Origin: Pontivivens nitratireducens
GTDB taxonomy: Bacteria; Pseudomonadota; Alphaproteobacteria; Rhodobacterales; Rhodobacteraceae
Direction: 5' to 3'
DNA: 64,000 nt
Assembly: GCF_014235845.1 (NCBI RefSeq)
Contig: NZ_JACJUQ010000001.1
Span: 248,001 to 312,000 of the forward strand
In this document: piece by piece, positions 1 to 9,016 of the stretch
How the letters are laid out: the number at the start of each line of letters is the position of its first letter
How positions within the stretch are numbered: position 1 is the first letter of the stretch
Translations under genes and position numbers: made by a program
The notes under the pieces: model-generated
Databases searched by the model: none
What the model was told of the DNA's origin: nothing
Seen by the model: the letters and a program-made list of their open reading frames with translations, nothing else

Positions 1-494
1 CGACGTGGCAGCCGCGGCCCCAAAGCGAAATCGATGCGATGGCGGAGCTTGTCCGCGCCGCAGTGGGTTTCGATGCAGCGCGCGGCGACGTTCTGACGAT
101 CGAATCGATGCAATTCCCCGAACGCGGTGAGGTAGGGACCCTCGCCAACGCGCCTGCATTTATCGGGGGTACGATACCGTTGAGCCTGATCTTGCAACTC
201 GGCGTTCTCTCGGCCGTCGTATTGCTTCTGGGTCTGTTCGTCCTGCGTCCAATTCTGCTGGCGCGGCGCGACCTGGATACATTGCCCAATCCGGCTGAGC
301 TGCCGTCACCTGAAAACGGGGCGGCTATCTCGCCAGAACTTCTGATGCTGGAGAACATGCCCAGCGAGCAGGAGGCCGAGAAACCTGAGACTCCACTGGC
401 GCGTCTTCGCGGGACGGTCGAGGGCAGAAAACCTGAATCCGTCGATCTGCTGCGCAACTGGATCGACAGCGGAATGACCGAAGGAGCGTCGTGA
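1..494 (+). CDS. fliF: Flagellar M-ring protein FliF, C-terminal part (5' end outside window)
   Basis: Open from the window edge in the frame starting at base 3. FliF forms the MS ring of the flagellar basal body in the inner membrane and is the platform for the C ring. The visible 160 or so residues hold the end of the periplasmic part, one membrane helix (about bases 180-265, ending in LFVLRPILL) and a cytoplasmic tail ending DLLRNWIDSG, the type of acidic/Trp-containing tail that binds FliG. The stop overlaps the next start (TGATG at 492-496), so translation is probably coupled. The following fliH-, fliN-, fliP- and fliG-type genes support the call. Truncated only by the window. Confidence 0.9.
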   Translation, partial: TWQPRPQSEIDAMAELVRAAVGFDAARGDVLTIESMQFPERGEVGTLANAPAFIGGTIPLSLILQLGVLSAVVLLLGLFVLRPILLARRDLDTLPNPAELPSPENGAAISPELLMLENMPSEQEAEKPETPLARLRGTVEGRKPESVDLLRNWIDSGMTEGAS

Positions 495-1090
495 TGAGTG
501 CCCGATTGTTCCGCCTTGATGACATCGAACGTCCCGCCGCCGCTGCTGCCGCCACCGAACCGGTTTGCGGTGAGCAATTGCGCAAGGCTTATGATGAGGG
601 GTACGCCAAGGGGTTCACCGACGCAGCCACGCGCGCGGCCGAAGCGGCCACACAACAATCCGAACGCGTGACCACCGCGATATTCGAAGCTGTGTCCGAC
701 GCCCAGATCACAATGCAAAGCGCACGGGCAACGGCGGAGGCTGATCTTCTCGATCTGATCTCGGAGATAGCACGGACTGCGTTGTCCGATGCTGCGGCAC
801 GCGATTTTTCCGAGCAGGTCGCAACGGCGGTAAGGCACGAACTCGATCTCGCACCTGGGACCAGCATCACGGTCAGCCTTTGCCCCGAAGAAGCCGGTAT
901 GATCACGGAGGCTATTCCTGAAGGTATCGTTATCCGCAGCGAACCTGACCTGTCGCCGGGATGTGCGACCATCGCCACCGATAGCGGACTTACCAAGCTC
1001 GACATCTCTGCCGTCCTCGCCCGCATCTCGCAGACGCTTTCCCCAAATCCGACACAGGAACCTGAATATGACCAGCGAAACCACGCCTGA
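494..1090 (+). CDS. FliH-like flagellar assembly protein
   Basis: 198 residues. FliH is the cytoplasmic stator/regulator of the export ATPase FliI. Visible support: an N-terminal YDEGYAKGFTDA segment of the kind seen in FliH, a long alanine-rich helical middle, and a C-terminal half with DLSPGCATIATDSG and a following KLDIS, typical of the FliH C-terminal domain. The ATG at 494 overlaps the fliF stop (TGATG) and is preferred over the GTG at 491. It sits between fliF and fliN, where alphaproteobacteria often carry a divergent FliH. The family is poorly conserved, so the name rests partly on position. Confidence 0.72.
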   Translation: MSARLFRLDDIERPAAAAAATEPVCGEQLRKAYDEGYAKGFTDAATRAAEAATQQSERVTTAIFEAVSDAQITMQSARATAEADLLDLISEIARTALSDAAARDFSEQVATAVRHELDLAPGTSITVSLCPEEAGMITEAIPEGIVIRSEPDLSPGCATIATDSGLTKLDISAVLARISQTLSPNPTQEPEYDQRNHA

Positions 1091-1406
1091 GGCAAATGAC
1101 ATGAACCGCCTGGGGGAGATTGAAACACTCACCCCCCGGCGCAGTGGCGGCCCGTCGCCGCAAGCCTTTCGCGGCGTTCCGATCGAGGTGATCGTCGCTG
1201 TGGGGCGGGCCCGCCCGATGATCGCGGACCTCGCACGATTGCGGCGCGATTCTGTGCTGTCGCTGGATACGACACTGACCGACCCGGTCGATCTGTATGT
1301 CGGGGATCGGCTGATCGCGCGGGGCGAGTTGCAGGAAATGGAGGACGGAAGCGGCAGACTGGGTGTGCGGCTGACCGAAGTGGCGGATCTGGAAGATGCG
1401 GTTTAG
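1068..1406 (+). CDS. fliN: Flagellar motor switch protein FliN
   Basis: 112 residues, a single SpoA/surface-presentation-of-antigens domain (residues about 35-105) with VPIEVIVAVGRARP and DPVDLYVGDRLIARGEL, the standard FliN core. FliN builds the lower part of the cytoplasmic C ring together with FliM and FliG and binds FliH during export. The ATG at 1068 lies inside the end of the FliH-like gene (23-base overlap); upstream in-frame starts would add a low-quality arginine-rich extension. The 3' end overlaps fliP by 11 bases. Length matches short FliN proteins (about 100-140 residues). Confidence 0.88.
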   Translation: MTSETTPEANDMNRLGEIETLTPRRSGGPSPQAFRGVPIEVIVAVGRARPMIADLARLRRDSVLSLDTTLTDPVDLYVGDRLIARGELQEMEDGSGRLGVRLTEVADLEDAV

Positions 1407-2109
1407 CGCCGCCGTCCTGTTTCTGCTGCTTCTGACGGCTCCGGGTCATGCGCAAAGCATCGCTGTCGACCTCGGCGGCGACAGCGTTTCGATGCGCACG
1501 GTGCAGCTCTTCCTCATGGTGAGCGTGTTGAGCCTGGCGCCGGGGCTGGCGGTGATGGTGACCTGCTTTCCGTTTATCGTGACGGTCCTGTCGATCCTGC
1601 GGCAGGCGATCGGCGTTCAGCAGGCGCCGCCGAACATGCTGATCGTCAGCCTCGCATTGTTTCTGACCTGGTTCGTAATGGAACCAACGCTGCAGGCTGC
1701 GTGGGAGCAGGGAATATCGCCCGTGATCGAGGGCACGCTTGAGGTGCGGGACGCCATTCCGATCACGATCGAACCCTTTCGCGGCTTCATGCAGGCGCGA
1801 GTAGACGTGGACACGCTCGATACACTCGCGGATGCACGCGGGATCACGCTGGAGGAGGGCGCGCCCCCGCTTCACATGCTGGTGCCCGCGTTCATGCTGA
1901 CGGAGGTTCAGCGCGGGTTCGAGGTGGGCTTTCTGATCTTCCTGCCCTTTCTGGTCATCGACCTGGTGATCGCCGCAATCCTGATGTCGATGGGAATGAT
2001 GATGGTGCCGCCTGCCGTCGTCGCGCTGCCCTTCAAGCTGGCCTTTTTCGTGCTCGCCGACGGTTGGGCCCTGCTGGCGGGCGCACTGATAAGGAGTTAT
2101 GCCCCGTGA
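1396..2109 (+). CDS. fliP: Flagellar type III export protein FliP
   Basis: 237 residues. FliP is a core subunit of the FliP5Q4R1 export gate in the flagellar type III secretion apparatus. The N-terminus is a cleavable signal peptide (MRFSAAVLFLLLLTAPGHAQS), as usual for FliP. Conserved blocks are visible: FLMVSVLSLAPGL, FPFIVTVLSILRQAIG, QAPPNMLIVSLALFLT, the periplasmic loop, then FEVGFLIFLPFLVIDLVIA and MGMMMVPP near the C-terminus. The start overlaps fliN by 11 bases and the stop (TGA 2107-2109) overlaps the fliG GTG. Full length for the family. Confidence 0.96.
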   Translation: MRFSAAVLFLLLLTAPGHAQSIAVDLGGDSVSMRTVQLFLMVSVLSLAPGLAVMVTCFPFIVTVLSILRQAIGVQQAPPNMLIVSLALFLTWFVMEPTLQAAWEQGISPVIEGTLEVRDAIPITIEPFRGFMQARVDVDTLDTLADARGITLEEGAPPLHMLVPAFMLTEVQRGFEVGFLIFLPFLVIDLVIAAILMSMGMMMVPPAVVALPFKLAFFVLADGWALLAGALIRSYAP

Positions 2110-3152
2110 GCACAAAATTGGCACACGCTTTGCCTGTTCCCGACCGGGCTCAGCTCGACTTCACTCCTACGCAAAAGGCCGCAATCATTCTCGCGGCACT
2201 CGGCCCGGAACAGTCAGCGCCTTTGATAAGCGACTTGAACGAGGCTCAGCTGCGCCGGTTCGCCGTGACGATCAGCGGATTGAAGCGCATTCCTCAATCC
2301 GCAATTCTGGATGTGATCGACGAATTCATGGCCACGCTCGGTGATGGTGCGGACATCTCTGGTGGCGCCGAGGTAGCCCGGCGGATGCTGGAGGGGGCAC
2401 TCGATTCCAAGCAGGTCAATCGCATCATGGGCGATGTAGACAGCTCGATGAACCGTTCATTGTGGGACAAGATGGGCCTGGCCCCGGCGGCGGCCGTTGC
2501 CCGGTTCCTTCAGAATGAACACCCGCAGACCGCGGCAGTGGTGTTGAGCGAATTGAGATCGGACCGTGCCGCGGCAGTTCTGGAACTGCTCGACAGCACA
2601 TTTGCGCAGAACGTGGTGTTGCGGCTGTCGCGGGCGCCGCGGCTGGAGCCGAAGGTCGTTGCGATGGTGGAATCCGTCATCATGCGCGACTTCCTGTCCA
2701 TCGCGCTGGAAGGGGGCAACACCCGCAGCCCGGCTGACTTGATCGCTGGGTTAATGAACAATGTGTCCGGGACCGTGCGCGGCGACATGCTGGGCCATCT
2801 GGAAAATCGTGACCCGGAGCTGACGACGGAAGTGAAGCGCGTGATGTTCACCTTTGCGGACATCGTGAAAAGGGTGGAGCCGCGTGACGTGGGCAACGTC
2901 GTACGCAACATGGATGAGGCCGTTCTGCTCGCGGCACTGAAATCAGGTCAGACGGTCAGTCGCGAAAGTGTGGAGTTCATTCTGTCCAATATCTCCAAGA
3001 GACTCGCGGAAAGGTATGTCGAGGAGATCGGACAGATGCAGGACATCAAGATCAAGGACGGAGAGAAGGCGCAAGCCGACTTGATCGCGGAAATTCAGTC
3101 ACTGGCGCAAAAGGGCGATCTGACGCTGATCATGCCCGACAGCGACGGCTGA
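2106..3152 (+). CDS. fliG: Flagellar motor switch protein FliG
   Basis: 348 residues, the normal size for FliG, the C-ring protein that transmits torque from the stator. Seen in order: N-terminal domain (TPTQKAAIILAALGPE), middle domain with the EHPQ motif (NEHPQTAAVVLSELR), and the charged C-terminal torque helix region (LAERYVEEIGQMQDIK). The start is a GTG at 2106 that overlaps the fliP stop (GTGA), with AAGGAG at 2092-2097 as ribosome binding site; an upstream frame extension would lie inside fliP. fliG normally follows fliF directly; here it ends the run after fliP. Confidence 0.95.
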   Translation: MSTKLAHALPVPDRAQLDFTPTQKAAIILAALGPEQSAPLISDLNEAQLRRFAVTISGLKRIPQSAILDVIDEFMATLGDGADISGGAEVARRMLEGALDSKQVNRIMGDVDSSMNRSLWDKMGLAPAAAVARFLQNEHPQTAAVVLSELRSDRAAAVLELLDSTFAQNVVLRLSRAPRLEPKVVAMVESVIMRDFLSIALEGGNTRSPADLIAGLMNNVSGTVRGDMLGHLENRDPELTTEVKRVMFTFADIVKRVEPRDVGNVVRNMDEAVLLAALKSGQTVSRESVEFILSNISKRLAERYVEEIGQMQDIKIKDGEKAQADLIAEIQSLAQKGDLTLIMPDSDG

Positions 3153-3182
3153 TAGGCCCTGTGGCAAGTCCTTCGCGAAGGG

Positions 3183-3219
3183 CCAGTGAAACGCGTTCGC
3201 ATCAGAACGCAAGCACTGG
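3183..3219. terminator. Imperfect palindrome between fliG and tRNA-Ser
   Basis: Outer arms CCAGTG (3183-3188) and CACTGG (3214-3219) with an inner GCGTTC/GAACGC pairing. It lies between the fliG stop and the 3' end of the oppositely oriented tRNA-Ser. There is no clear U-tract on either strand, so it may stabilise or help end both transcripts, but termination is only a guess. Confidence 0.3.
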
Positions 3220-3224
3220 TAAAA

Positions 3225-3312
3225 TGGCGGAGCCGATGGGATTCGAACCCACGGAACCTTTCGGTTCACACCCTTAGCAAGGGCGCGCCTTCGACCACTC
3301 GGCCACAGCTCC
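3225..3312 (-). tRNA. tRNA-Ser (anticodon GCT)
   Basis: On the minus strand a full class II cloverleaf can be read: acceptor GGAGCTG pairing with CGGCTCC, D-arm GGCCGAGTGGTCGAAGG, anticodon loop with GCT flanked by TT and AA, a long variable arm (GGTGTGAACCGAAAGGTTCC), T-arm GTGGGTTCGAATCCCAT, discriminator G and an encoded CCA (3225-3227). The long variable arm and the GCT anticodon identify serine, reading AGC/AGU codons. It lies downstream of the ThDP enzyme gene on the same strand. Confidence 0.97.
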
Positions 3313-3387
3313 GCAGATGGGTCTATCAGGGGTATCGTGCGGAGAACAAGGGCCAAAATGCGCTAATTTTCAGGAATGCGCACTTCT

Positions 3388-5040
3388 CTACTTTTGCGCG
3401 GCTGCACGCATTTGCGATATGGTCTGACTAGGTGTCAGAGCCTCCGTTGCGATATCGAGATGCAGCACAGCCGCTGTTCCGCTGTTACAGGCATCGGCAA
3501 ACGCGCTGGCGAAATCCGCGGTCTGCGTCACGCGACGTCCGAACAGTCCGCATGCCTGCGCGAAGGCCGCGAAATCGGGATTTTTCAGATCGGTGCCGCT
3601 TACCCGAGCGGGATAAGTCCGCTCCTGATGCATCCGAATGGTGCCGTAGGTCTGATTGTCCAGGACGAGGATGATCGGTGTCGCGCCTTCCTGGGCGGCG
3701 GTGGCCAGTTCCATACCTGTCATCTGAAAATCGCCGTCACCGGCGAAGCATATGACGCGGCGGTTCGGTGCCTCGATCGACGCAGCGATCGCGGCGGGTA
3801 TGCCATATCCCATTGCGCCCGATTGCGGCGCGAGCAGGCGACGCGCCCCCCCGACTGGGATGTGCCGTGAGGGCCAGACCGCGAAATTACCCGCGCCATT
3901 GGTCAGGATCGCATCGTCGGGCAGGACTTCGCGCAGATGGGAGCACACTTCGACCATATCGACGGGGGAGGGTTGCGCGCGCGTATCGAGGACCGCTTCG
4001 ACGCCGGATCGGGCCTGTGTGCGCCAGGTGGACCGCGCATCGCTGTCGGACAGGTTCATATCCTTCAGCGCGGCGATCATGCGGTTGGGCCCGGCATGAA
4101 GGGTGAGAGTCGCCGCATAGACCTTGCCCAGTTCGCTATCTGCTGCTTGGCTATGGATCAGCGTCTGATCCGGGCGCGGCACGCGCAGCAAGGTGTAGCC
4201 GTCTGTCGTCATTTCCCCGAACCGGGCATTGATCGCAAGAATCACATCGGCTTCGCGCAGCAGGTTCGCGGTGGCGGGCGTCATGCCGACGCCGGCATCA
4301 CCGGCATAGCAGGGTGAGGTGTTGTCCATCAGGTCCTGCCGACGGAACGAGACGACGACAGGCAGGTCCAGCCGCTCGGCCAGATGTTTCAGATCATGTC
4401 TGGACGCATCGGACCATCCGGCACCGCCGGCCAGCAGGATCGGGCGTTCCGCCTGGTCGAGCAGGGCGGCGATCCGCGCAATATCGGTCGGGTCCGGGGC
4501 GGCCTCGACATGGGGGAGGGCGGGAACCGGGCTGGCGTCCACTTCGGCACGCAGAATATCCTCGGGCAGGGCGATGACGACCGGACCGGGTCGGCCACGC
4601 GTCGCAACGGAATAGGCGCGGGCGATGATTTCGGGAATGCGGCGGGCGTCCTCGATCTCGACCGCCCATTTGGCCATGCTGCCGAAAACGGCGCGGTAGT
4701 CGAGCTCCTGAAACGCCTCGCGTCCCTTCATGTCGCTGCCGACTTGACCGACAAACAGGATCATCGGGGTGGAGGCTTGCATGGCCGAATGCACACCGAT
4801 GGCGGCGTTGGTGGCACCGGGGCCGCGCGTGACGAAGCACAATCCGACCTGACCTGTCAGTTTGGCCCAAGCTTCGGCCATGAACGCGGCACCGCCTTCG
4901 TGGCGTGCATTGACGAAACGGAAATCGCGGTCGTGCATGGCGTCGAGCACAGCAAGATAGCTTTCCCCGGGCACACCGAATCCGATATGCGCCCCTTGTG
5001 CCAACAGACACTCCATCACCATTTCGCCGCCGGTCATCAT
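3388..5040 (-). CDS. Thiamine-diphosphate-dependent enzyme, acetolactate-synthase-like
   Basis: 550 residues with the three-domain layout of the ThDP enzyme family: N-terminal pyrimidine-binding domain with the activating glutamate (ARHEGGA, Glu48), central domain (about 190-330), and C-terminal pyrophosphate domain with GDGDFQMTGMELATA followed by VLDNQTYGTI, the Mg/ThDP motif. Start ATG at 5040 has GGGGAG just upstream; it is divergent from the racemase-like gene at 5164. The family includes acetolactate synthase, glyoxylate carboligase, benzoylformate decarboxylase and others. No small regulatory subunit gene (ilvN) lies nearby, so a catabolic role is more likely than branched-chain amino acid synthesis. 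Substrate unknown. Confidence 0.85.
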   Translation of the reverse strand: MMTGGEMVMECLLAQGAHIGFGVPGESYLAVLDAMHDRDFRFVNARHEGGAAFMAEAWAKLTGQVGLCFVTRGPGATNAAIGVHSAMQASTPMILFVGQVGSDMKGREAFQELDYRAVFGSMAKWAVEIEDARRIPEIIARAYSVATRGRPGPVVIALPEDILRAEVDASPVPALPHVEAAPDPTDIARIAALLDQAERPILLAGGAGWSDASRHDLKHLAERLDLPVVVSFRRQDLMDNTSPCYAGDAGVGMTPATANLLREADVILAINARFGEMTTDGYTLLRVPRPDQTLIHSQAADSELGKVYAATLTLHAGPNRMIAALKDMNLSDSDARSTWRTQARSGVEAVLDTRAQPSPVDMVEVCSHLREVLPDDAILTNGAGNFAVWPSRHIPVGGARRLLAPQSGAMGYGIPAAIAASIEAPNRRVICFAGDGDFQMTGMELATAAQEGATPIILVLDNQTYGTIRMHQERTYPARVSGTDLKNPDFAAFAQACGLFGRRVTQTADFASAFADACNSGTAAVLHLDIATEALTPSQTISQMRAAAQK

Positions 5041-5163
5041 CCGCTCCCCATCTTGATTGCAACACACAAGGGCGCACTGACGGTCGGGTCAAGCCCCAGT
5101 GATAGAGGGCCTTGTAGATGCGGTCAGGATGGGTGACGTTAAACGAAAAAGGGGAGGCGACAT

Positions 5164-6243
5164 ATGGGTCCGCTCAAGGGTATTCGGGTTGTAGAGTTTG
5201 CAGGTTTGGGTCCGGGGCCGTTTGCCGCGATGTGGCTGGCCGATATGGGGGCCGATGTGGTGCGCATCGACAGGCCCGACGGGCGCGACCCGTTTCCGAT
5301 GAAATACGACGTGCTGGCCCGCGGCCGCAGGTCCGTCACCGCAGATCTGAAAACGGACGAAGGACGCGCCCGTGCCGCTAGCCTGATGCAGGCGGCCGAC
5401 GTAGTGATCGAGGGATACCGCCCCGGCGTGATGGAGCGTCTGGGTCTGGGACCGGAGGAGATCTGCGCGAAGAACCCGCGCTTGATCTATGGCAGGATGA
5501 CCGGCTGGGGGCAGGATGGACCTCTGGCGGAAACCGCCGGTCACGACATCAATTATATTGCCCTGACCGGCGCGTTGCACGCGATCGGTGAGGATCGACC
5601 GCTGCCGCCTCTCAATCTGGTCGGGGATTTCGGCGGCGGATCAATGTACTTGATTGCAGGCATTCTGGCCGCACTGATCGAAAGGGGCGTGTCAGGCAAA
5701 GGGCAGGTCGTGGATGCGGCGATCGTCGATGGCACCGCGCACATGATGGCGATGATCTACGGTATGCAGGGAAATCGACTGTGGCGGGATGCGCGGCAGG
5801 CGAATTTCCTGGACGGCGGCGCGCATTACTATCGCTGCTATGCCTGTGCTGACGGCCAGTGGCTGGCGGTGGGGGCGATAGAGCCTCAGTTCTACGCCCT
5901 CCTTTTGGAGCATAGTCAGGCCGAAGGAATCGAAGGTCAGCTCGATCCTTCCGATTGGGCGCGCAGTGCCGCAGTGTTGGAGGAAGTCTTCCGCAGTCGC
6001 CCGCGCGACGAATGGCTGGATCTGATGGAGGGGACGGACGCCTGTGTCGCGCCGGTCCTGTCCCTGCACGACGCCCCCGAGCATCCGCACATGGCCGCAC
6101 GGCAGATATTCGAGCGGCGCGACGATATCGTTCAGCCCGCACCCGCGCCGCGCCTGTCGCGTACGCCCGGCGCATTGAATCGCCCCCCGCCGCAGAAGGG
6201 CGCCGACCTCGCCGATGTCCTGCACGAATGGGGAATTGAATGA
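5164..6243 (+). CDS. CaiB/BaiF-family protein, alpha-methylacyl-CoA racemase-like
   Basis: 359 residues, the length of short family III CoA-transferase fold racemases. The N-terminus ([20 protein letters not shown]) and the pair GHDINY (His127) and [10 protein letters not shown] (Asp155) match the catalytic His/Asp positions known in alpha-methylacyl-CoA racemases, which epimerise 2-methyl branched acyl-CoAs. A CoA-transferase would instead use an Asp in a different context, so racemase is favoured. Ribosome site GGGGAGG precedes ATG 5164. The stop overlaps the next gene (ATGA). Genes: a ThDP enzyme divergent upstream and a TIGR03084-like gene coupled downstream suggest an acyl-CoA or branched-acid pathway. 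Confidence 0.85.
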   Translation: MGPLKGIRVVEFAGLGPGPFAAMWLADMGADVVRIDRPDGRDPFPMKYDVLARGRRSVTADLKTDEGRARAASLMQAADVVIEGYRPGVMERLGLGPEEICAKNPRLIYGRMTGWGQDGPLAETAGHDINYIALTGALHAIGEDRPLPPLNLVGDFGGGSMYLIAGILAALIERGVSGKGQVVDAAIVDGTAHMMAMIYGMQGNRLWRDARQANFLDGGAHYYRCYACADGQWLAVGAIEPQFYALLLEHSQAEGIEGQLDPSDWARSAAVLEEVFRSRPRDEWLDLMEGTDACVAPVLSLHDAPEHPHMAARQIFERRDDIVQPAPAPRLSRTPGALNRPPPQKGADLADVLHEWGIE

Positions 6244-7034
6244 AGCAGGAGGCTCTTGATTTCCTGCAAGAGGCCCGCGCCCTGCACCGCCTGATCGCGG
6301 CGCGACCCACGACATTTCTGAACGAGGCGACCCTGTTCAAGGGCTGGACCGTCGAGGAGATCGTGCGTCACCTGCATGTCTGGAATGTGATGGCCGATCT
6401 TTCGCGGACCGATCCGGAGGCCTTTGCCGCACAGATCGGGCATGTGGGGGCAGGCATCATGTCGGGTACGACGCGGCAGGTGGAGCGTCAGGTCTGTACA
6501 CTGCACGGGCGACCTCTCATCGTGGCCTGGCAGGACCGGTATGAGCGTATGGGCGCTGAATGGGCCTTGGTGGACCCCCGCTTGCGCCTGAAATGGGTCG
6601 GTCCCGATCTGTCGGCGCGGACTTCGATCTCCGCCAGTATCATGGAGGTGTGGGCGCATGGACAGGCTGTGTTCGACATCGCTGGCGTTTCGCGCAGCCC
6701 CACACCCCGGTTGTGGAATATCGTGGCGCTGGGCCTCAATACGTTCGGGTGGAGCCATCAGGTCAACGGTTACGACGTGCCGCCCGCCATGCCCCTGGTG
6801 CGTTTGACATTGGGGCAGGAGGTGCGCGAATGGGGCGACCGGACGGTCGGCCGGGTCGAGGGCCCGGCAGAGGCTTTTGCCCAGGTCGTCACCCAGACGC
6901 GCAGCATCGCAGATGTCCCGCTGACAGTTATGGGTGACGTGGCGCAGCGGTGGATGCAGATGGCGCAGTGTTTTGCCGGTCCGCGCAATGCGCCGCCTTC
7001 CGCGGGTACGCGGCATATCGCTCAGACGGGATAG
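6240..7034 (+). CDS. TIGR03084-like (DinB/MDMPI fold) protein of unknown function
   Basis: 264 residues. The N-terminal half resembles the four-helix DinB/mycothiol-dependent maleylpyruvate isomerase fold, with [17 protein letters not shown] giving a histidine pair that could help bind metal, and a second conserved segment ([19 protein letters not shown]) that supplies another histidine. This is the pattern of the TIGR03084 family. Start ATG 6240 overlaps the racemase stop by four bases, so the two are translationally coupled and likely act on related substrates. The biochemical role is not known; the match to TIGR03084 is from memory of the family pattern. Confidence 0.7.
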   Translation: MKQEALDFLQEARALHRLIAARPTTFLNEATLFKGWTVEEIVRHLHVWNVMADLSRTDPEAFAAQIGHVGAGIMSGTTRQVERQVCTLHGRPLIVAWQDRYERMGAEWALVDPRLRLKWVGPDLSARTSISASIMEVWAHGQAVFDIAGVSRSPTPRLWNIVALGLNTFGWSHQVNGYDVPPAMPLVRLTLGQEVREWGDRTVGRVEGPAEAFAQVVTQTRSIADVPLTVMGDVAQRWMQMAQCFAGPRNAPPSAGTRHIAQTG

Positions 7035-7517
7035 TCAAACGGGGTAGGGGGCACCGGATGCCGCCCACTCATATTGTGCGCGCGTCTCGACCGCACAGGG
7101 ACGAACGGCGCGCAAACGTTTCAGGGCGGTGTCGGCCTCCTCCCCACGTTCCACCAGTAGCCGCAGAAGGATCATTCCCGACCGTCCGCAGCCGCCGCGA
7201 CAATGCACGATGACACCTTCACCGGCATCGAGGCGGGCACTGATATCCTTAGCCATTTTCGCCCAGTTCTGACGGGTCTGCGGGGCGGGTGCACCGAAGT
7301 CGGGGATGGGCAGATGCGCCCATGACGCCCCAATCGCAGCGAGAGCCGGCGCAAGCGGACCACCCATTTCGCGCATGGTCGTCAACGACACCACCAGCGT
7401 CGCGCCCCAATTGGCGATGTCCTGCATCGTTTCTTCGTCCGGCAGGGGCATGATGCCGATGCGTCCTGCACCGGCAGTGATCGTGGGTATCCCGAAATGC
7501 ACGCCGTCCCTCACCAT
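7035..7517 (-). CDS. Protein tyrosine / dual-specificity phosphatase-like protein
   Basis: 160 residues with the cysteine phosphatase signature HCRGGCGRSG (Cys106, Arg112) and a likely general-acid Asp73 in IPDFGAP. Length and arrangement fit small CDKN3/dual-specificity type phosphatases, cytoplasmic enzymes with phosphotyrosine, phosphothreonine or small phospho-substrates. It begins two bases after the glpK stop on the same strand, so it is the last gene of a GST-glpK-phosphatase operon. Its stop abuts that of the convergent gene at 7034 with no gap. Substrate cannot be told from sequence. Confidence 0.83.
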   Translation of the reverse strand: MVRDGVHFGIPTITAGAGRIGIMPLPDEETMQDIANWGATLVVSLTTMREMGGPLAPALAAIGASWAHLPIPDFGAPAPQTRQNWAKMAKDISARLDAGEGVIVHCRGGCGRSGMILLRLLVERGEEADTALKRLRAVRPCAVETRAQYEWAASGAPYPV

Positions 7518-7519
7518 GT

Positions 7520-9016
7520 TTAAGTGGTGGAAAGTGTTCTGCGTACGGCATCACGCCAACCAGCATATTTGCGGTTTGCGGTTTCGGTATCCATCTGTGG
7601 CGTGAATTGCTTGTCACGTTGCCAGCTCTTGGCGAAATCCTCGGGTGGACCGGCGATATCGCTCTGCATCGCGGCGAGGTAGGCGGCGCCCAGCGCCGTA
7701 GTCTCCCGCACGATGGGGCGATCGACGGGGGCCTGCAATTGATCCGCCAGCGCCTGCATGGTCCAGTCACTGGCCGTCATGCCGCCATCGACGCGCAGAA
7801 CGGTGGCATCGGTCGCGGCACCGTCCTTCTTCATCGCCTCGAACAGGTCGCGGGTCTGATAGGCCACGCTTTCCAACGTTGCCTTCGCGATTTCCTTGGG
7901 CCCCGTGTTGCGCGTCATGCCGAAAAGGGCACCGCGTGCGTCCGCGTCCCAGTAGGGTGCGCCCAGGCCCGTGAAGGCCGGAACCAGATAAACGTTCTGA
8001 TGGGGATCGGCGTCCTGCGCCAGACCGCCTGTCTGACCCGCCGATCCGATCAGACCCAGCCCGTCGCGCAACCACTGCACCGCCGCCCCGGCGATGAAGA
8101 TCGATCCTTCCACCGCGTAGGTCGGCTTGCCCCCGATTTGATATCCGATGGTCGTCAGCAGGCGGTTTTGTGACCGCACGGCCGTATCGCCGGTGTTGAG
8201 CAGGGCGAAACATCCCGTGCCGTAGGTCGATTTCATCATGCCCTTCTCGAAACAGGCCTGACCCACGGTCGCGGCCTGCTGATCACCGGCGACACCCCGG
8301 ATCGGAACGGAGGCACCCAGCGCCTCACCACTGGTCATGCCGAATTCGGCGGCGCAGTCCATCACCTCGGGCATCATCGAGAGGGGGATGTTCCACATGT
8401 CCAGCATGTGGTCGTCCCATCGCCCCTCGTGAATATTATAGAGCATTGTGCGGGCCGCGTTCGTCGCGTCCGTTACATGACGCTTGCCGTCCGTAAGATT
8501 CCAGATCAACCAGGTGTCGATCGTGCCGAAGGCCAGACGCCCCTCTCGCGCCGAGGCGCGCGCGCCCTCCACATTGTCGAGCAGCCAAGCCAGTTTCGAG
8601 GCGGAAAAATAGGGGTCCAGCAACAGGCCGGTGCGGGTGATGACCTCTTCCTCATGCCCCTCGTCCCGCAGGCGGTCGGTGGTCTGCGCGGTGCGCCGGT
8701 CCTGCCAGACGATGGCGCGGTGGATCGCTTCGCCGGTGTCCCTGTCCCAGACCACGACGGTTTCGCGCTGGTTCGTGATGCCGATGGCGGCGATCTGGCG
8801 TGGGGTCAGGTCTGCATCGGCCAGCGCGGTGCTGACGGCCTTGCGAGTTGTGGCCCAGATTTCCTGGGCGTCATGCTCCACCCATCCCGATTGCGGGAAA
8901 TGCTGGGTGAATTCGTACTGCCCGGTCGCGATGGGCCGCAGCTTGTCATCGAACACGATCGCGCGTGAGGACGTGGTGCCCTGATCCAGGGCGAGGATAT
9001 GCTCACCGTTTTTCAT
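7520..9016 (-). CDS. glpK: Glycerol kinase
   Basis: 498 residues, exactly the typical size. It phosphorylates glycerol to sn-glycerol 3-phosphate with ATP in the cytoplasm. FGGY-family features: [16 protein letters not shown] at the N-terminus, [33 protein letters not shown] and the C-terminal [15 protein letters not shown]. The ATG at 9016, with AAGGGGAAAG upstream, is chosen over longer in-frame starts that would overlap the GST gene. Its start overlaps the GST stop (ATGA). No glpF, glpD or glpR lies next to it in this window, which is unusual compared with glp operons in many bacteria. Confidence 0.97.
   Translation of the reverse strand: MKNGEHILALDQGTTSSRAIVFDDKLRPIATGQYEFTQHFPQSGWVEHDAQEIWATTRKAVSTALADADLTPRQIAAIGITNQRETVVVWDRDTGEAIHRAIVWQDRRTAQTTDRLRDEGHEEEVITRTGLLLDPYFSASKLAWLLDNVEGARASAREGRLAFGTIDTWLIWNLTDGKRHVTDATNAARTMLYNIHEGRWDDHMLDMWNIPLSMMPEVMDCAAEFGMTSGEALGASVPIRGVAGDQQAATVGQACFEKGMMKSTYGTGCFALLNTGDTAVRSQNRLLTTIGYQIGGKPTYAVEGSIFIAGAAVQWLRDGLGLIGSAGQTGGLAQDADPHQNVYLVPAFTGLGAPYWDADARGALFGMTRNTGPKEIAKATLESVAYQTRDLFEAMKKDGAATDATVLRVDGGMTASDWTMQALADQLQAPVDRPIVRETTALGAAYLAAMQSDIAGPPEDFAKSWQRDKQFTPQMDTETANRKYAGWRDAVRRTLSTT

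Noticed and set aside
3099-3431. Frames giving WDSNPRNLSVH on plus and PWVRIPSAPP on minus
   Set aside because: They are translations of the tRNA-Ser gene; such peptides are common false genes across tRNAs.
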